A stretch of 12,536 bases of DNA from Acholeplasmataceae bacterium (GCA_012719555.1 JAAYAE010000306.1:1-12536); one strand, 5' to 3'; numbered from the stretch's first letter, positions 1-8,111 are shown. Made by a program: numbers and translations. Notes: generated from the sequence alone by a model not told the origin.

Positions 1-1153
1 TGCTAATTTGCAAGACTATGCTTGTTTTTTGGGGGCAGGTGCTTATGACCATTTCATTCCAAGTACAGTTGGTCATGTTCTTAGCCGCAGTGAATTTTAT
101 ACAGCTTACACACAATATCAACCGGAAATTTCTCAAGGTTATTTGCAGGCTCTTTGGGAATATCAATCTATGATTTGTGAAATAACAGGAATGCCTGTAT
201 CTAATGCGTCCATGTATGATGGTTCTACCGCTATGGCGGAAGCTGCACTTTTATCTTGCCATGCGACACGTCGTAACGAGATTGTAGTTGCACGTAGCGT
301 TCATCCAAATTATCGTACTGTATTAGGCACTTATGCTAAAGATTTTGGTTTTGTGGTTAAAGAAGTAGGGTTCACAGATGGCGTAACTACTCTAGAAGCT
401 CTAAGTCAAGTTGTATCCAAAAATACAGGAGCAGTTATTATTCAAAACCCGAATTTTTTTGGCAATTTGGAAGATTTATCTGCCCTTATTGCAAAAACCC
501 ATGAGGTAGGAGCATTGTTTACCGCTGTTAGTGATCCAATTGCTTTGGGAATTTTAGAGGCACCTGGCAAACAAGGGGCTGACATCGTTGTAGGAGAAGG
601 ACAGCCACTGGGGTTAGCTATTTCCTTTGGTGGTCCATACTTAGGCTTTATGGCTGCCACAGCAAAATTAATGCGTAAATTGCCTGGGCGAATTATTGGA
701 GAAACAGTGGATAAAAATGGTAAACGGGGTTTTGTTTTGACCTTACAAGCAAGAGAACAGCACATAAGAAGAGATAAAGCTACTTCTAACATTTGTTCTA
801 ACGAAGCTCTTTGTGCTTTAGCTGCTACAGTTTATTTATCTACAGTAGGTAAAGAGGGCTATGCAGAAGTGGCTTCTCAGTGCTTGCAAAAGGCTCATTA
901 TGCGCAACAAGCTTTAGCAGGGCGTGGCATAGAAACAGTTTTTAAAGCACCATTTTTTCAAGAGTTCGTAGTGAAATTATCCGGAAATATTGCTGAAATT
1001 AATCAAGAGCTCCTAAAGGAAGGAATTATTGGCGGGTTAGATTTAGGCTGCTATTATCCTGAACTTGCAGGGAATATGCTTCTATGTGTAACAGAAAATA
1101 GGACTAAAGCGCAAATAGATGCTTTGGTTGTTGGATTGGGGGCAAAAGCATGA
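1..1153 (+). CDS. gcvPA: Glycine dehydrogenase (decarboxylating) subunit 1, GcvPA, 5' truncated
   Basis: This is the N-terminal half of the split P-protein of the glycine cleavage system. With GcvPB it forms the cytosolic PLP enzyme that decarboxylates glycine and passes the aminomethyl group to the lipoyl arm of GcvH. The reading frame is open from base 2, and 383 residues are visible. Family members are about 440-450 residues, so roughly 60 N-terminal residues lie outside the window; the TTG at 8 is internal. Family motifs seen include FLGAGAYDHFIPS at the left edge, VGEGQPLG, FGGPYLGF, PGRIIGET and LQAREQHIRRDKATSNIC. The PLP lysine is expected in GcvPB, not here. The stop overlaps the gcvPB start as ATGA (1150-1153), which indicates translational coupling. 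gcvT and gcvH probably lie just upstream, but this cannot be seen. Confidence 0.97.
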   Translation, partial: ANLQDYACFLGAGAYDHFIPSTVGHVLSRSEFYTAYTQYQPEISQGYLQALWEYQSMICEITGMPVSNASMYDGSTAMAEAALLSCHATRRNEIVVARSVHPNYRTVLGTYAKDFGFVVKEVGFTDGVTTLEALSQVVSKNTGAVIIQNPNFFGNLEDLSALIAKTHEVGALFTAVSDPIALGILEAPGKQGADIVVGEGQPLGLAISFGGPYLGFMAATAKLMRKLPGRIIGETVDKNGKRGFVLTLQAREQHIRRDKATSNICSNEALCALAATVYLSTVGKEGYAEVASQCLQKAHYAQQALAGRGIETVFKAPFFQEFVVKLSGNIAEINQELLKEGIIGGLDLGCYYPELAGNMLLCVTENRTKAQIDALVVGLGAKA

Positions 1154-2601
1154 TTTTAGAGAGGCAGCCATTAATATTCGAATTGGGCAAACCTGGTCGC
1201 AAAGCTGTTGATTTGCCTAAATTAGATGTACCGGAAGTTAGTAACTTAATTCCGGAAAAGTATGCTCGTACCAGCAAAGCTGCTTTACCGGAATTAAGTC
1301 AATTAGAATTAATAAGACACTATACGCAGCTTTCCAATCGCAACTTTGGTGTGGATACGGGATTTTATCCTTTAGGATCCTGTACTATGAAATATAATCC
1401 TAAAATAAATGAAGATATAAGCCGCTATGAGGGGCTTTCTTTGCTGCACCCTCTACAGGATTCAGCTACGGTACAGGGCGCTCTGGAAATACTCTATAAA
1501 TGTGAACAGGCTTTAGCAGAAATTTCCGGTATGAAGGCTGTTACTATGCAACCTGCAGCCGGAGCTCACGGTGAGCTAACGGGACTCAAACTAATCCGTG
1601 CATACCATAGAGATCGTAATGATTTGGCTAGAACGAAAGTTATAGTGCCTGATTCTGCTCATGGTACTAATCCTGCTTCTGCCGCAGTATGTGGCATGCA
1701 GGCAGTAGAAATTAAATCTGAAGCTGACGGTTCTATTGACTTGGAAGCTTTAAAAGCAGTGGTTGGACCTGATACAGCAGCTCTTATGCTGACTAATCCC
1801 AGCACTCTAGGTTTATTTGAAAGCAAGATTGAAGCCATTGCTAAAATTGTCCATGATGCCGGTGGTTTGCTCTATTATGATGGAGCCAATTCTAATGCCA
1901 TTATGGGAATTGTACGCCCAGGTGACATGGGTTTTGATGTAGTACATTTAAATTTGCATAAAACCTTTTCTACTCCTCACGGAGGAGGAGGACCGGGAAG
2001 TGGCCCTGTTGGTGTAAAAGAGGCTTTGGTAAAATTTTTACCTAACCCTAGAGTTCAGTTCTGTGATGGACTATATTCTTGGGTTACTTCTGATAAGAGC
2101 ATTGGTAAAATGCAAGCTTTCCATGGTAATTTTGGTATTATTGTGCGAGCTTATGCCTATATACTTTCCATGGGTGGTGAAGGTCTCCGCAAGTCTAGCG
2201 AGGATGCTGTGCTAAATGCTAATTATTGCAAGAAAATGCTAGAAGAAGCTTATGATTCTCCCTTTGACCGTTTTTGTATGCATGAGTGTGTTTTGACTTC
2301 TAAAAAACAAAAGCAATATGGTATACATACTTTGGATATTGCTAAGCGCTTGTTAGATTATGGTTATCATCCACCAACAATTTATTTCCCTATGATTGTG
2401 GAGGAAGCCATAATGATTGAACCTACGGAATCAGAGAGCAAGGAAACTTTGGATGGGTTTATTGACGCTATGAAGAAAATCGCTGTGGAAGCGGCAATGG
2501 ATACTGAGTTAGTGCACAGTGCACCACATAATACTATTGTTAGTCGTTTGGATGAAACCTTGGCTGCACGCAACCCGGTTGTAAAATGGGCAGCGCAGTA
2601 A
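1150..2601 (+). CDS. gcvPB: Glycine dehydrogenase (decarboxylating) subunit 2, GcvPB
   Basis: This is the C-terminal half of the split glycine decarboxylase and carries the PLP site. The 483 residues match the family's usual length. The PLP-binding lysine is K271 in the motif HLNLHKTFSTPHGGGGPG. Other conserved blocks are YPLGSCTMKYNP (about 73-84), MQPAAGAHGE (about 133-142), PDSAHGTNPASA (about 167-178), LTNPSTLGLFE (about 214-224) and YYDGANSNAI (about 242-251). Partners are GcvPA, which starts the visible operon and overlaps by 4 bp, and lipoylated GcvH. The 3' end overlaps the following radical SAM gene by 16 bp. That ties glycine cleavage directly to the proposed lipoyl assembly genes. 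There is no sign of damage. Confidence 0.98.
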   Translation: MILERQPLIFELGKPGRKAVDLPKLDVPEVSNLIPEKYARTSKAALPELSQLELIRHYTQLSNRNFGVDTGFYPLGSCTMKYNPKINEDISRYEGLSLLHPLQDSATVQGALEILYKCEQALAEISGMKAVTMQPAAGAHGELTGLKLIRAYHRDRNDLARTKVIVPDSAHGTNPASAAVCGMQAVEIKSEADGSIDLEALKAVVGPDTAALMLTNPSTLGLFESKIEAIAKIVHDAGGLLYYDGANSNAIMGIVRPGDMGFDVVHLNLHKTFSTPHGGGGPGSGPVGVKEALVKFLPNPRVQFCDGLYSWVTSDKSIGKMQAFHGNFGIIVRAYAYILSMGGEGLRKSSEDAVLNANYCKKMLEEAYDSPFDRFCMHECVLTSKKQKQYGIHTLDIAKRLLDYGYHPPTIYFPMIVEEAIMIEPTESESKETLDGFIDAMKKIAVEAAMDTELVHSAPHNTIVSRLDETLAARNPVVKWAAQ

Positions 2602-3440
2602 CACCGTGGCAGATTCGTCAGGAAAATTTTGCGCCTACATTGTTTATTAGCAGGCCTTACGACACTGAAAGCATAAGTGTTACGGGGACTTGTTGTGCGC
2701 TCAAATGTGCCCACTGCGGTGGGCATTATTTGTGTAAAATGACGGATTTAGCTGCCATAAAAACTCAAGAAGATGTTAAAGGGACTAGTTGTCTTATTAG
2801 TGGCGGCTGTGACCGGAGTGGTAAGGTGCAGATTATGCCCTATTTAGAAAGCTTAAAGAATATAAAGGGCAATCGCCGCTACAATTTTCATACAGGGCTT
2901 TTATCGGAAATAGAAATAAAAGCTTTAGCTCCTTTAGCGGATGTGGTGTCTTTTGATTTTCTAGGCGATACGGACACTATTAAGGATACTTTGAAACTAA
3001 ACAAGACAGTAGAAGACTATGCTAATTGTTATAAAATGTTACGCAAGTATTGTGCGCATGTTGCTCCTCATATTTGTATCGGTCTACACGGTGGTAAAAT
3101 TGGCGGTGAATACGAAGCCGTAAAAGTGCTAAAAAAGTTGGGACTAGAGCAATTAATTTTTATCGTCTTGATTCCTACCCCGGAAACAGAATATGCAAAG
3201 GTTGAGCCTCCTGCACTGGAAGAGGTAATTAAATTTTTAACTTGGGCCCGGCAGGAGCTTCCTAGGATTCCTTTAACTTTGGGGTGTATGCGTCCCGGTG
3301 GGAAATATAGAGCAGCGCTAGATGTGGCTGCAGTAGAGTGTGGCATAAATGGCATTGTTCAGCCGGTGAGAGCGGCTGTGAAAAAAGCAGAAGAATTAGG
3401 TTTAACTATCAAGGAAAATAAGGAGTGCTGTGTTTTATGA
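2586..3440 (+). CDS. lipS1: Radical SAM protein, probable LipS1 subunit of two-component lipoyl synthase
   Basis: The protein has 284 residues. The radical SAM [4Fe-4S] ligands are C37, C41 and C44 (CALKCAHC). It is unusually rich in cysteine, with 14 in total, including C36, C50, C69, C75, C148, C156, C164, C234, C252 and a C-terminal CC pair (281-282). Some of these could bind a second, sulfur-donating cluster. It looks like the biotin-synthase-like family that was uncharacterised for a long time, whose archaeal members pair with a second radical SAM protein to make lipoyl groups (Thermococcus kodakarensis LipS1/LipS2). In that system both proteins are needed to add the two sulfurs to an octanoyl chain on a carrier protein. 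The name rests on the neighbours: gcvPB upstream, a second radical SAM gene, a LipM-like gene and lpd. The ATG at 2586 lies inside gcvPB without a strong ribosome site, so the start is likely but not certain. It might instead act on another substrate. Confidence 0.8.
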   Translation: MGSAVTPWQIRQENFAPTLFISRPYDTESISVTGTCCALKCAHCGGHYLCKMTDLAAIKTQEDVKGTSCLISGGCDRSGKVQIMPYLESLKNIKGNRRYNFHTGLLSEIEIKALAPLADVVSFDFLGDTDTIKDTLKLNKTVEDYANCYKMLRKYCAHVAPHICIGLHGGKIGGEYEAVKVLKKLGLEQLIFIVLIPTPETEYAKVEPPALEEVIKFLTWARQELPRIPLTLGCMRPGGKYRAALDVAAVECGINGIVQPVRAAVKKAEELGLTIKENKECCVL

Positions 3441-4387
3441 GTGTCTGGAAATTGTCCGTGGGAACAGCTGGAGCTATTGGAATACGCAAATTGAAAACAG
3501 ATGCTTTGCCCACAACAGCCTATATTATGCTGGGGGAAAAATGTACGCGCAATTGTGCTTTTTGTGCCCAAGCTCGTGAAAGCACAGCAGCCGCTAAGTT
3601 TCTTTCAAGGGTAGCATGGGAAGAAACAAGCCAGGATGTTTCTATTGAACATTTGGCCGCAGCTTATAAAACCAATAAAATTCAACGGGCCTGCCTACAA
3701 ATAGTCAATAGACCGGATAGTTTGCCGGAAGTACAAAAGGCTGTTGAGGCATTGGTGAAAGCGCAGGTGCCGGTAGTCGTTTCCGGTTATATTACTTCTG
3801 TTGCCGAGGCAAAAAAACTTTTTGACTTAGGCGTAGATCGTATAGGACTAGCGATGGATGTAGCTACACCTAAACTTTTTGAGAAAATAAAAGGTGGTTC
3901 TTGGCAGCAAAGATGGGAGTTATTGACTTCTTGTGCGGCAGCTTTCCCCGGGAAAATGACAACACACTTAATCGTAGGCTTAGGTGAAACTGAAGAAGAA
4001 ATGTGGCAGCTTATTAAAGAATGCTATGCTCGCAATATTACTGTGGGTCTGTTTGCTTTTACTCCCTTGCCAGGTACGGCTATGGGTAATAAAGTACAAC
4101 CTAATATTGGCAGTTATCGTCGCTTACAGATAGCTGTAGGATTGTTAAAACGAGCTTTCAGTTCTGATGTCGTTATTTGTAGAGACGGAAAAATCACGGG
4201 ATTTAAAGTACAAAATGTTGCTGAAGTTTTAGCTGACGGGGAGGCTTTTCGTACAACGGGCTGTCATAATTGCAACAGACCTTTTTATAATGAGCGGCCG
4301 GGACAGGTACTTTATAACTATCCTAGAGCATTATCTGCAAGAGAAGTAGAGAAAGCTTTTGCAGAAAGCGAAGTGATCACATGTTGA
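3437..4387 (+). CDS. lipS2: Radical SAM protein, BioB-like, probable LipS2 subunit of two-component lipoyl synthase
   Basis: From the chosen start the protein has 316 residues. Its radical SAM ligands are C36, C40 and C43 (CTRNCAFC), as in biotin synthase. A glycine-rich GLGETEEE block (about 181-188) fits the TIM-barrel core. A C-terminal CHNC pair (C276, C279) followed by NRPFYNERPG is a candidate second metal or cluster site. The ATG at 3437 overlaps the stop of the upstream gene as ATGA, and AGGAG at 3421-3425 lies 11 bases ahead of it. The GTG at 3425 would need this same AGGAG as its own first bases, so it is unlikely. With LipS1 it would insert the two sulfurs that turn octanoyl-GcvH into lipoyl-GcvH, replacing LipA. 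It is not biotin synthase: no other biotin gene is near and the surroundings are about lipoylation. The functional name is inferred from context and family resemblance. Confidence 0.8.
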   Translation: MSVWKLSVGTAGAIGIRKLKTDALPTTAYIMLGEKCTRNCAFCAQARESTAAAKFLSRVAWEETSQDVSIEHLAAAYKTNKIQRACLQIVNRPDSLPEVQKAVEALVKAQVPVVVSGYITSVAEAKKLFDLGVDRIGLAMDVATPKLFEKIKGGSWQQRWELLTSCAAAFPGKMTTHLIVGLGETEEEMWQLIKECYARNITVGLFAFTPLPGTAMGNKVQPNIGSYRRLQIAVGLLKRAFSSDVVICRDGKITGFKVQNVAEVLADGEAFRTTGCHNCNRPFYNERPGQVLYNYPRALSAREVEKAFAESEVITC

Positions 4388-5238
4388 GTTTAGGTACAAT
4401 GAATCGTGGTAAACAGGTTCCTTGGCGTATAATAAATACAGGCTTTAATAATGCAGCAAGTAACATGGGTATGGATGAAGCCATTATGGAAGCTTATGCT
4501 GCGGGACAAGCACCACCTACTATTCGTTTTTACGGCTGGCAGCCGGCTGCAGTAAGTTTAGGTTATTTTCAACATGGAGAAAAAGAAATTAATTTCGCTG
4601 CGTGCAAAAAAGCGGGCATTGATATCGTGCGTCGTCTAACAGGCGGCCGCGCAGTATTGCATAGTCGTGAACTAACCTACAGTATTATTGTCGGTGAAGA
4701 TTATCCTGGTATGCCAATGACTATTACTGCGTCCTATCGTTATTTGAGTAAAGGGTTACTTTTAGGATTGGAAGACTTGGGCCTTACGGCAGAAATGACA
4801 AAACCCATCTCTTCCTATGGACAGCACGCTCGGCAACCTGCATCTGCGGCTTGTTTTGATGCACCCTCTAATTATGAGTTGACTATAGATAGAAGAAAGT
4901 TAATAGGGTCGGCACAGGTGCGTAAGCATGGTGTGATATTACAACACGGTTCTATTCTTTTAGATTTTTCTCCGGAAGAACTAGTGGGGATTTTGCAAAT
5001 ATCTTCGGAGGAATCCATAAAAACAATTGCTATGCTAAAAAGCAAGGTAGCAGATTTAAAAACGGCCCTAGGACGTTCAGTTACTTGGGATGAAGTGCGC
5101 ATAGCTATGACCACTGGATTGCAAGCTGCCTTGCAAATTGATGAGGTTGTGGGAGAATTGACGACTGCTGAAATAAAACGGGCAGAAGTTTTAGCTTCGG
5201 AAAAATATAGCAACGAAGATTGGACAAAAAGACGTTAA
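4381..5238 (+). CDS. lipM: Octanoyl-ACP:protein N-octanoyltransferase, LipM-like (biotin/lipoate ligase fold)
   Basis: This is a 285-residue protein of the LplA/LipB/BirA fold. It should move an octanoyl group from acyl carrier protein to a lysine of GcvH, giving the substrate for sulfur insertion. Visible blocks are IRFYGWQPAAVSLGYFQ (about 48-64), VRRLTGGRAVLH (83-94), ELTYSIIV (97-104), ACFDAPSNYEL (157-167) and KLIGSAQVRKHGVILQHGSILLD (173-195). C158 matches the acyl-thioester cysteine of Bacillus subtilis LipM, and K173 the invariant ligase-fold lysine. The sequence as a whole reads much more like LipM than a scavenging lipoate ligase, although many pipelines would call it lplA. The start overlaps lipS2 by 7 bp. 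A second in-frame ATG at 4399 is also possible because TTTAGG lies just ahead of it. Confidence 0.85.
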   Translation: MLSLGTMNRGKQVPWRIINTGFNNAASNMGMDEAIMEAYAAGQAPPTIRFYGWQPAAVSLGYFQHGEKEINFAACKKAGIDIVRRLTGGRAVLHSRELTYSIIVGEDYPGMPMTITASYRYLSKGLLLGLEDLGLTAEMTKPISSYGQHARQPASAACFDAPSNYELTIDRRKLIGSAQVRKHGVILQHGSILLDFSPEELVGILQISSEESIKTIAMLKSKVADLKTALGRSVTWDEVRIAMTTGLQAALQIDEVVGELTTAEIKRAEVLASEKYSNEDWTKRR

Positions 5239-5255
5239 AAGGCGGTGGTATTAAC

Positions 5256-6659
5256 ATGGAATATCAATTATGCGTTATTGGAGCAGGGACAGGTGGATAT
5301 GTTGCAGCCATTAAAGCTGCGCAATTAGGGGCTAAAGTTATTTTGATTGAAAAAGATAATTTGGGCGGCGTTTGTATGAATAAAGGCTGTATCCCAACAA
5401 AAACCTTGCTTAAGAGTGCAGAGAAATGGCAAGATCTACAAAAATTAGAAGAGTTTGGCATATTTGTTGAGGGCATGGCTTATGATTGGCAAAAGGTTAT
5501 GGAACGCAAAAATAATGTTGTTTATCAAATGCGTAAGGGTCTTGAGCAACTAATAAAGCTTAACAAAATCGAGCTTGTTGTTGGTAAAGCAACATTTGTT
5601 GATAAAAACACAGTACATTTGGTTACAGACAATCCCGATGACGAAAGAGACATTGTAGCAAAAAAAATTATTATTGCTACAGGCTCAGAACCGTCTCGTC
5701 CACCTATTCCGGGGGCAGACTTGTTGGGAGTTATTACTAGCGATGAAGTTTTGAAATTAGATGAAATACCAGGGTCTATGATTATTATCGGTGCAGGGGC
5801 AGTGGGAGTTGAATTTGCCGGTATTTACGCCGGTTTTGGCTGTATGACAACTGTAGTAGAAATGGCCCCAACTATTTTGCCGCTCTGCGATGTAGACATG
5901 CAAAAACGTATGGGATTAGTCTTGCGCAAGCAGCATATTGCCATTAAAACGGGAGCTACTGTAAAATCAATTACACGTGGAGTTGAGGGACTTGCAGTTA
6001 CAATCGAAAGTAAAGGGAAGGAAGAAGTGCTTGAAGCAGAAAAGGTGCTTTTGGCTGCAGGAAGGCGACCGATTTTTGTTGCAGAAGAATTAGATAGAAT
6101 AGGTGTTTCCCATACTAAAAAGGGGATTACTGTTAACGAAAAAATGGAAACTTCCATTCCGGGAATTTATGCCGTTGGTGATGTAACCGGCATGTCTATG
6201 TTTGCTCATAGTGCTTCTCATCAAGGGCTTATTGCGGCTGTCAATGCTTTTGAGGGTGAAGCTGTTATGCACTATGAGGCTATTCCTAGTTGTATATTTA
6301 CGCAGCCTGAGATTGCTCAAGTAGGAATGACTGAACAAGAGTGCAAGGAAACAGGCAGACAGGTAGTTATAAGCAAATTTAATTTCATGGCCAATGGTAA
6401 GGCTGTTTCTATGGGAGAAACTGAAGGATTGGTCAAACTTATTTCTGATGAAAAGACTCATAAAATAGTTGGCTGCCACATTATGGGAGCACATGCTAGT
6501 GATCTTATTATGGAAGGCCTCATAGCGATACAACAGGGGCTTACAGCAGAGAATCTTGCTGATTGCATACATCCACACCCTACTTTGTCAGAAGCTGTAG
6601 GAGAGGCTGCAATGGGCTTATTTGGCAATATGATTCACCAAGTTAGTATGCGAAAATAG
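5256..6659 (+). CDS. lpdA: Dihydrolipoyl dehydrogenase (L-protein / E3)
   Basis: This is a flavoprotein disulfide reductase that reoxidises the dihydrolipoyl arm of GcvH with NAD+. It has 467 residues from the chosen start. The FAD site is VIGAGTGGYVAAIKAAQLGA (about 8-27). The redox disulfide is C40-C45 in GGVCMNKGCIP, and the NAD-binding fingerprint is IIIGAGAVGVEFAG. A second FAD motif, IYAVGDVTG, is present. The catalytic His-Glu pair is H441 and E446 in HPHPTLSE. The ATG at 5256 is preferred because AGGCGGTGG lies 8-16 bases before it; an in-frame TTG at 5220 would add 12 unlikely residues and overlap lipM. It is the last gene of the operon, 17 bp after lipM, and an intrinsic terminator follows. 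It may also serve other 2-oxoacid complexes. Confidence 0.97.
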   Translation: MEYQLCVIGAGTGGYVAAIKAAQLGAKVILIEKDNLGGVCMNKGCIPTKTLLKSAEKWQDLQKLEEFGIFVEGMAYDWQKVMERKNNVVYQMRKGLEQLIKLNKIELVVGKATFVDKNTVHLVTDNPDDERDIVAKKIIIATGSEPSRPPIPGADLLGVITSDEVLKLDEIPGSMIIIGAGAVGVEFAGIYAGFGCMTTVVEMAPTILPLCDVDMQKRMGLVLRKQHIAIKTGATVKSITRGVEGLAVTIESKGKEEVLEAEKVLLAAGRRPIFVAEELDRIGVSHTKKGITVNEKMETSIPGIYAVGDVTGMSMFAHSASHQGLIAAVNAFEGEAVMHYEAIPSCIFTQPEIAQVGMTEQECKETGRQVVISKFNFMANGKAVSMGETEGLVKLISDEKTHKIVGCHIMGAHASDLIMEGLIAIQQGLTAENLADCIHPHPTLSEAVGEAAMGLFGNMIHQVSMRK

Positions 6660-6688
6660 TTAGGTCGCTAAAAATCAGAAAATATGTT

Positions 6689-6726
6689 AAAAAGTAGGGG
6701 GAGAGCACAGTACCCCTACTTTTTTT
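6689..6726 (+). terminator. Intrinsic terminator of the gcv-lip-lpd operon
   Basis: A 12-bp stem pairs AAAAAGTAGGGG (6689-6700) with CCCCTACTTTTT (6713-6724), around a 12-base loop. A run of T starts at 6720. It lies 30 bp after the lpdA stop and marks the end of the operon. Confidence 0.9.
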
Positions 6727-6739
6727 CCCGCAGTTTTTG

Positions 6740-6748
6740 TGCTACAAT
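6740..6748 (+). promoter_or_regulatory. Probable extended -10 promoter for serS
   Basis: TACAAT (6743-6748) is preceded by TGC, which gives an extended -10 element. No convincing -35 box is seen. It falls between the lpdA terminator and serS and leaves a leader of only about 35 bases, too short for a T-box. Confidence 0.45.
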
Positions 6749-6787
6749 ATCTAAATACTAATGTAAGAAATTGCTGGGGGTAATTAT

Positions 6788-8062
6788 ATGTTAGACATGA
6801 AGTTTGTCAGAGAAAATCCGGAAAAAGTGGAACAAGCCATGAAGAATCGCAACATGGATAAAAACTTGGATGAATTTTTGGCTTTGGAGAAAAAACGCCG
6901 GGAGGTGTTGCAGCAAGTAGAGGCTGACAAGAGCCAACGTAATGCTGCTTCCGGTGCAATCAGTCAAATGAAAAAAGCTGGCGAAAATGCTGATGAGCAA
7001 ATAAAAGCTATGCGTGAATTGGGCGAAAAGATTGCCGCGGATGACAAAGTATTAAAAGAAACTGAAGCAAGTTTAAAAGAAATATTGCTGACGATTCCCA
7101 ATATGCCGGCAGATGACGTTCCGGTTGGTAAGGATGAAAATGATAATCCTGTTATTAGGACTGTTGGCGAACCTAAAAAGTTTGGTTTTACGCCGCAAGC
7201 TCATTGGGATATTGGTGAAAAATTAAGGATTTTAGATTTTGAAAGAGCGGCTAAAGTTACAGGGGCTCGTTTTGCTTTTTACAAAGGCTTAGGGTCGCGT
7301 TTAGAACGTTCTGTGTATAACTTCATGTTAGACGTACACACATCAAAACATGGCTATACTGAAATTTTTCCTCCTTATATTGTTAACAAAGAAAGCATGA
7401 CGGGAACAGGACAATTGCCCAAGTTTGCTGAAGATATGTTTAAGATAGAAGGCTTGGATTATTACTTGATTCCTACGGCAGAAGTGCCTGTTACCAACTA
7501 CCACCGCGGAGAGATTTTAGATGTTGAAGATTTACCTATAAAATATTGTGCTTATAGCGCATGCTTTCGAGCAGAAGCAGGGAGCGCAGGCCGTGACACC
7601 CGCGGACTTATTCGCAAACATCAGTTTAATAAAGTGGAATTAGTAAAATTCACTAAACCTGAAGATTCTTGGGCAGAGTTAGACAAGTTGACTAATGATG
7701 CGGAGGAAATTCTGCAACTTTTAAAATTGCCTTATCATGTTGTGCGCTTGTGTACAGGAGATATTGGCTTTAGCTCTGCTACTACATATGATTTGGAAGT
7801 TTGGATTCCGGCTGCAAACTGTTATAGAGAAATTTCCTCTTGTTCTAATTTTTTGGACTTTCAAGCTAGACGTGCTGATATTAAATTTAGGCGTAGTCCT
7901 AAAGAAAAACCTGAGTATGTTCATACTTTAAATGGGTCTGGACTAGCGGTAGGTCGAACTGTTTGTGCTATTTTGGAGAATTATCAAAATGAAGACGGAT
8001 CGGTTACTGTACCGGACGTACTTGTTCCTTATATGGGTTGTCAGGTAATTAAAGCTAAATAA
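6788..8062 (+). CDS. serS: Seryl-tRNA synthetase
   Basis: This cytosolic class II aminoacyl-tRNA synthetase charges tRNA-Ser, and tRNA-Sec if present, with serine. The 424 residues match the bacterial type. The N-terminal 110 or so residues are rich in Lys, Glu and Ala and form the long coiled-coil arm that grips the tRNA variable arm. The catalytic domain shows TAE (230-232), motif 2 FRAEAGSAGRDTRGLIRKHQF (260-280) and motif 3 NGSGLAVGR (382-390). The serine-site region VWIPAANCYREISSCSNFLDFQARR (338-362) is intact. A GGGGG run a few bases before the ATG is the likely ribosome site. The gene stands alone between two terminators. Glycine cleavage and serine metabolism are linked, but no direct functional coupling to the upstream operon is shown. 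Confidence 0.99.
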   Translation: MLDMKFVRENPEKVEQAMKNRNMDKNLDEFLALEKKRREVLQQVEADKSQRNAASGAISQMKKAGENADEQIKAMRELGEKIAADDKVLKETEASLKEILLTIPNMPADDVPVGKDENDNPVIRTVGEPKKFGFTPQAHWDIGEKLRILDFERAAKVTGARFAFYKGLGSRLERSVYNFMLDVHTSKHGYTEIFPPYIVNKESMTGTGQLPKFAEDMFKIEGLDYYLIPTAEVPVTNYHRGEILDVEDLPIKYCAYSACFRAEAGSAGRDTRGLIRKHQFNKVELVKFTKPEDSWAELDKLTNDAEEILQLLKLPYHVVRLCTGDIGFSSATTYDLEVWIPAANCYREISSCSNFLDFQARRADIKFRRSPKEKPEYVHTLNGSGLAVGRTVCAILENYQNEDGSVTVPDVLVPYMGCQVIKAK

Positions 8063-8069
8063 TACATTT

Positions 8070-8111
8070 ATAGCCAAATTTCTCGTTTTTGAGAAATTTG
8101 GCTATTTTTTT
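8070..8111 (+). terminator. Intrinsic terminator of serS
   Basis: A perfect 14-bp stem pairs TAGCCAAATTTCTC (8071-8084) with its complement at 8091-8104. The loop is GTTTTT and a run of seven or so T follows. It begins 8 bp after the serS stop. Confidence 0.95.

Noticed and set aside
2382..2726. A minus-strand open frame across the gcvPB/lipS1 junction
   Set aside because: Both plus-strand genes have strong family motifs there, and the antisense protein shows no recognisable domain.
2706..2726. A strong short hairpin (GCCCAC / GTGGGC, loop TGCG) over the radical SAM cysteine codons of lipS1
   Set aside because: The bases are fixed by the codons for CAHCGGH, and there is no T tract or regulatory context, so coincidence is more likely than a regulatory element.
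3425..4387. Biotin synthase as the identity of the second radical SAM protein
   Set aside because: The core cysteine motif is BioB-like, but the neighbours all concern lipoylation and glycine cleavage, no other biotin gene is present, and the C-terminal CHNC region is not a BioB feature.
6090..6578. A 162-residue minus-strand open frame antisense to the dihydrolipoyl dehydrogenase gene
   Set aside because: It lies wholly inside a clear gene with intact FAD and catalytic motifs, has no ribosome site or family motif, and reads as a shadow frame.
6727..6787. A serine T-box leader before serS
   Set aside because: The space between the upstream terminator and the start codon is only about 60 bp, and no T-box sequence or antiterminator is present.
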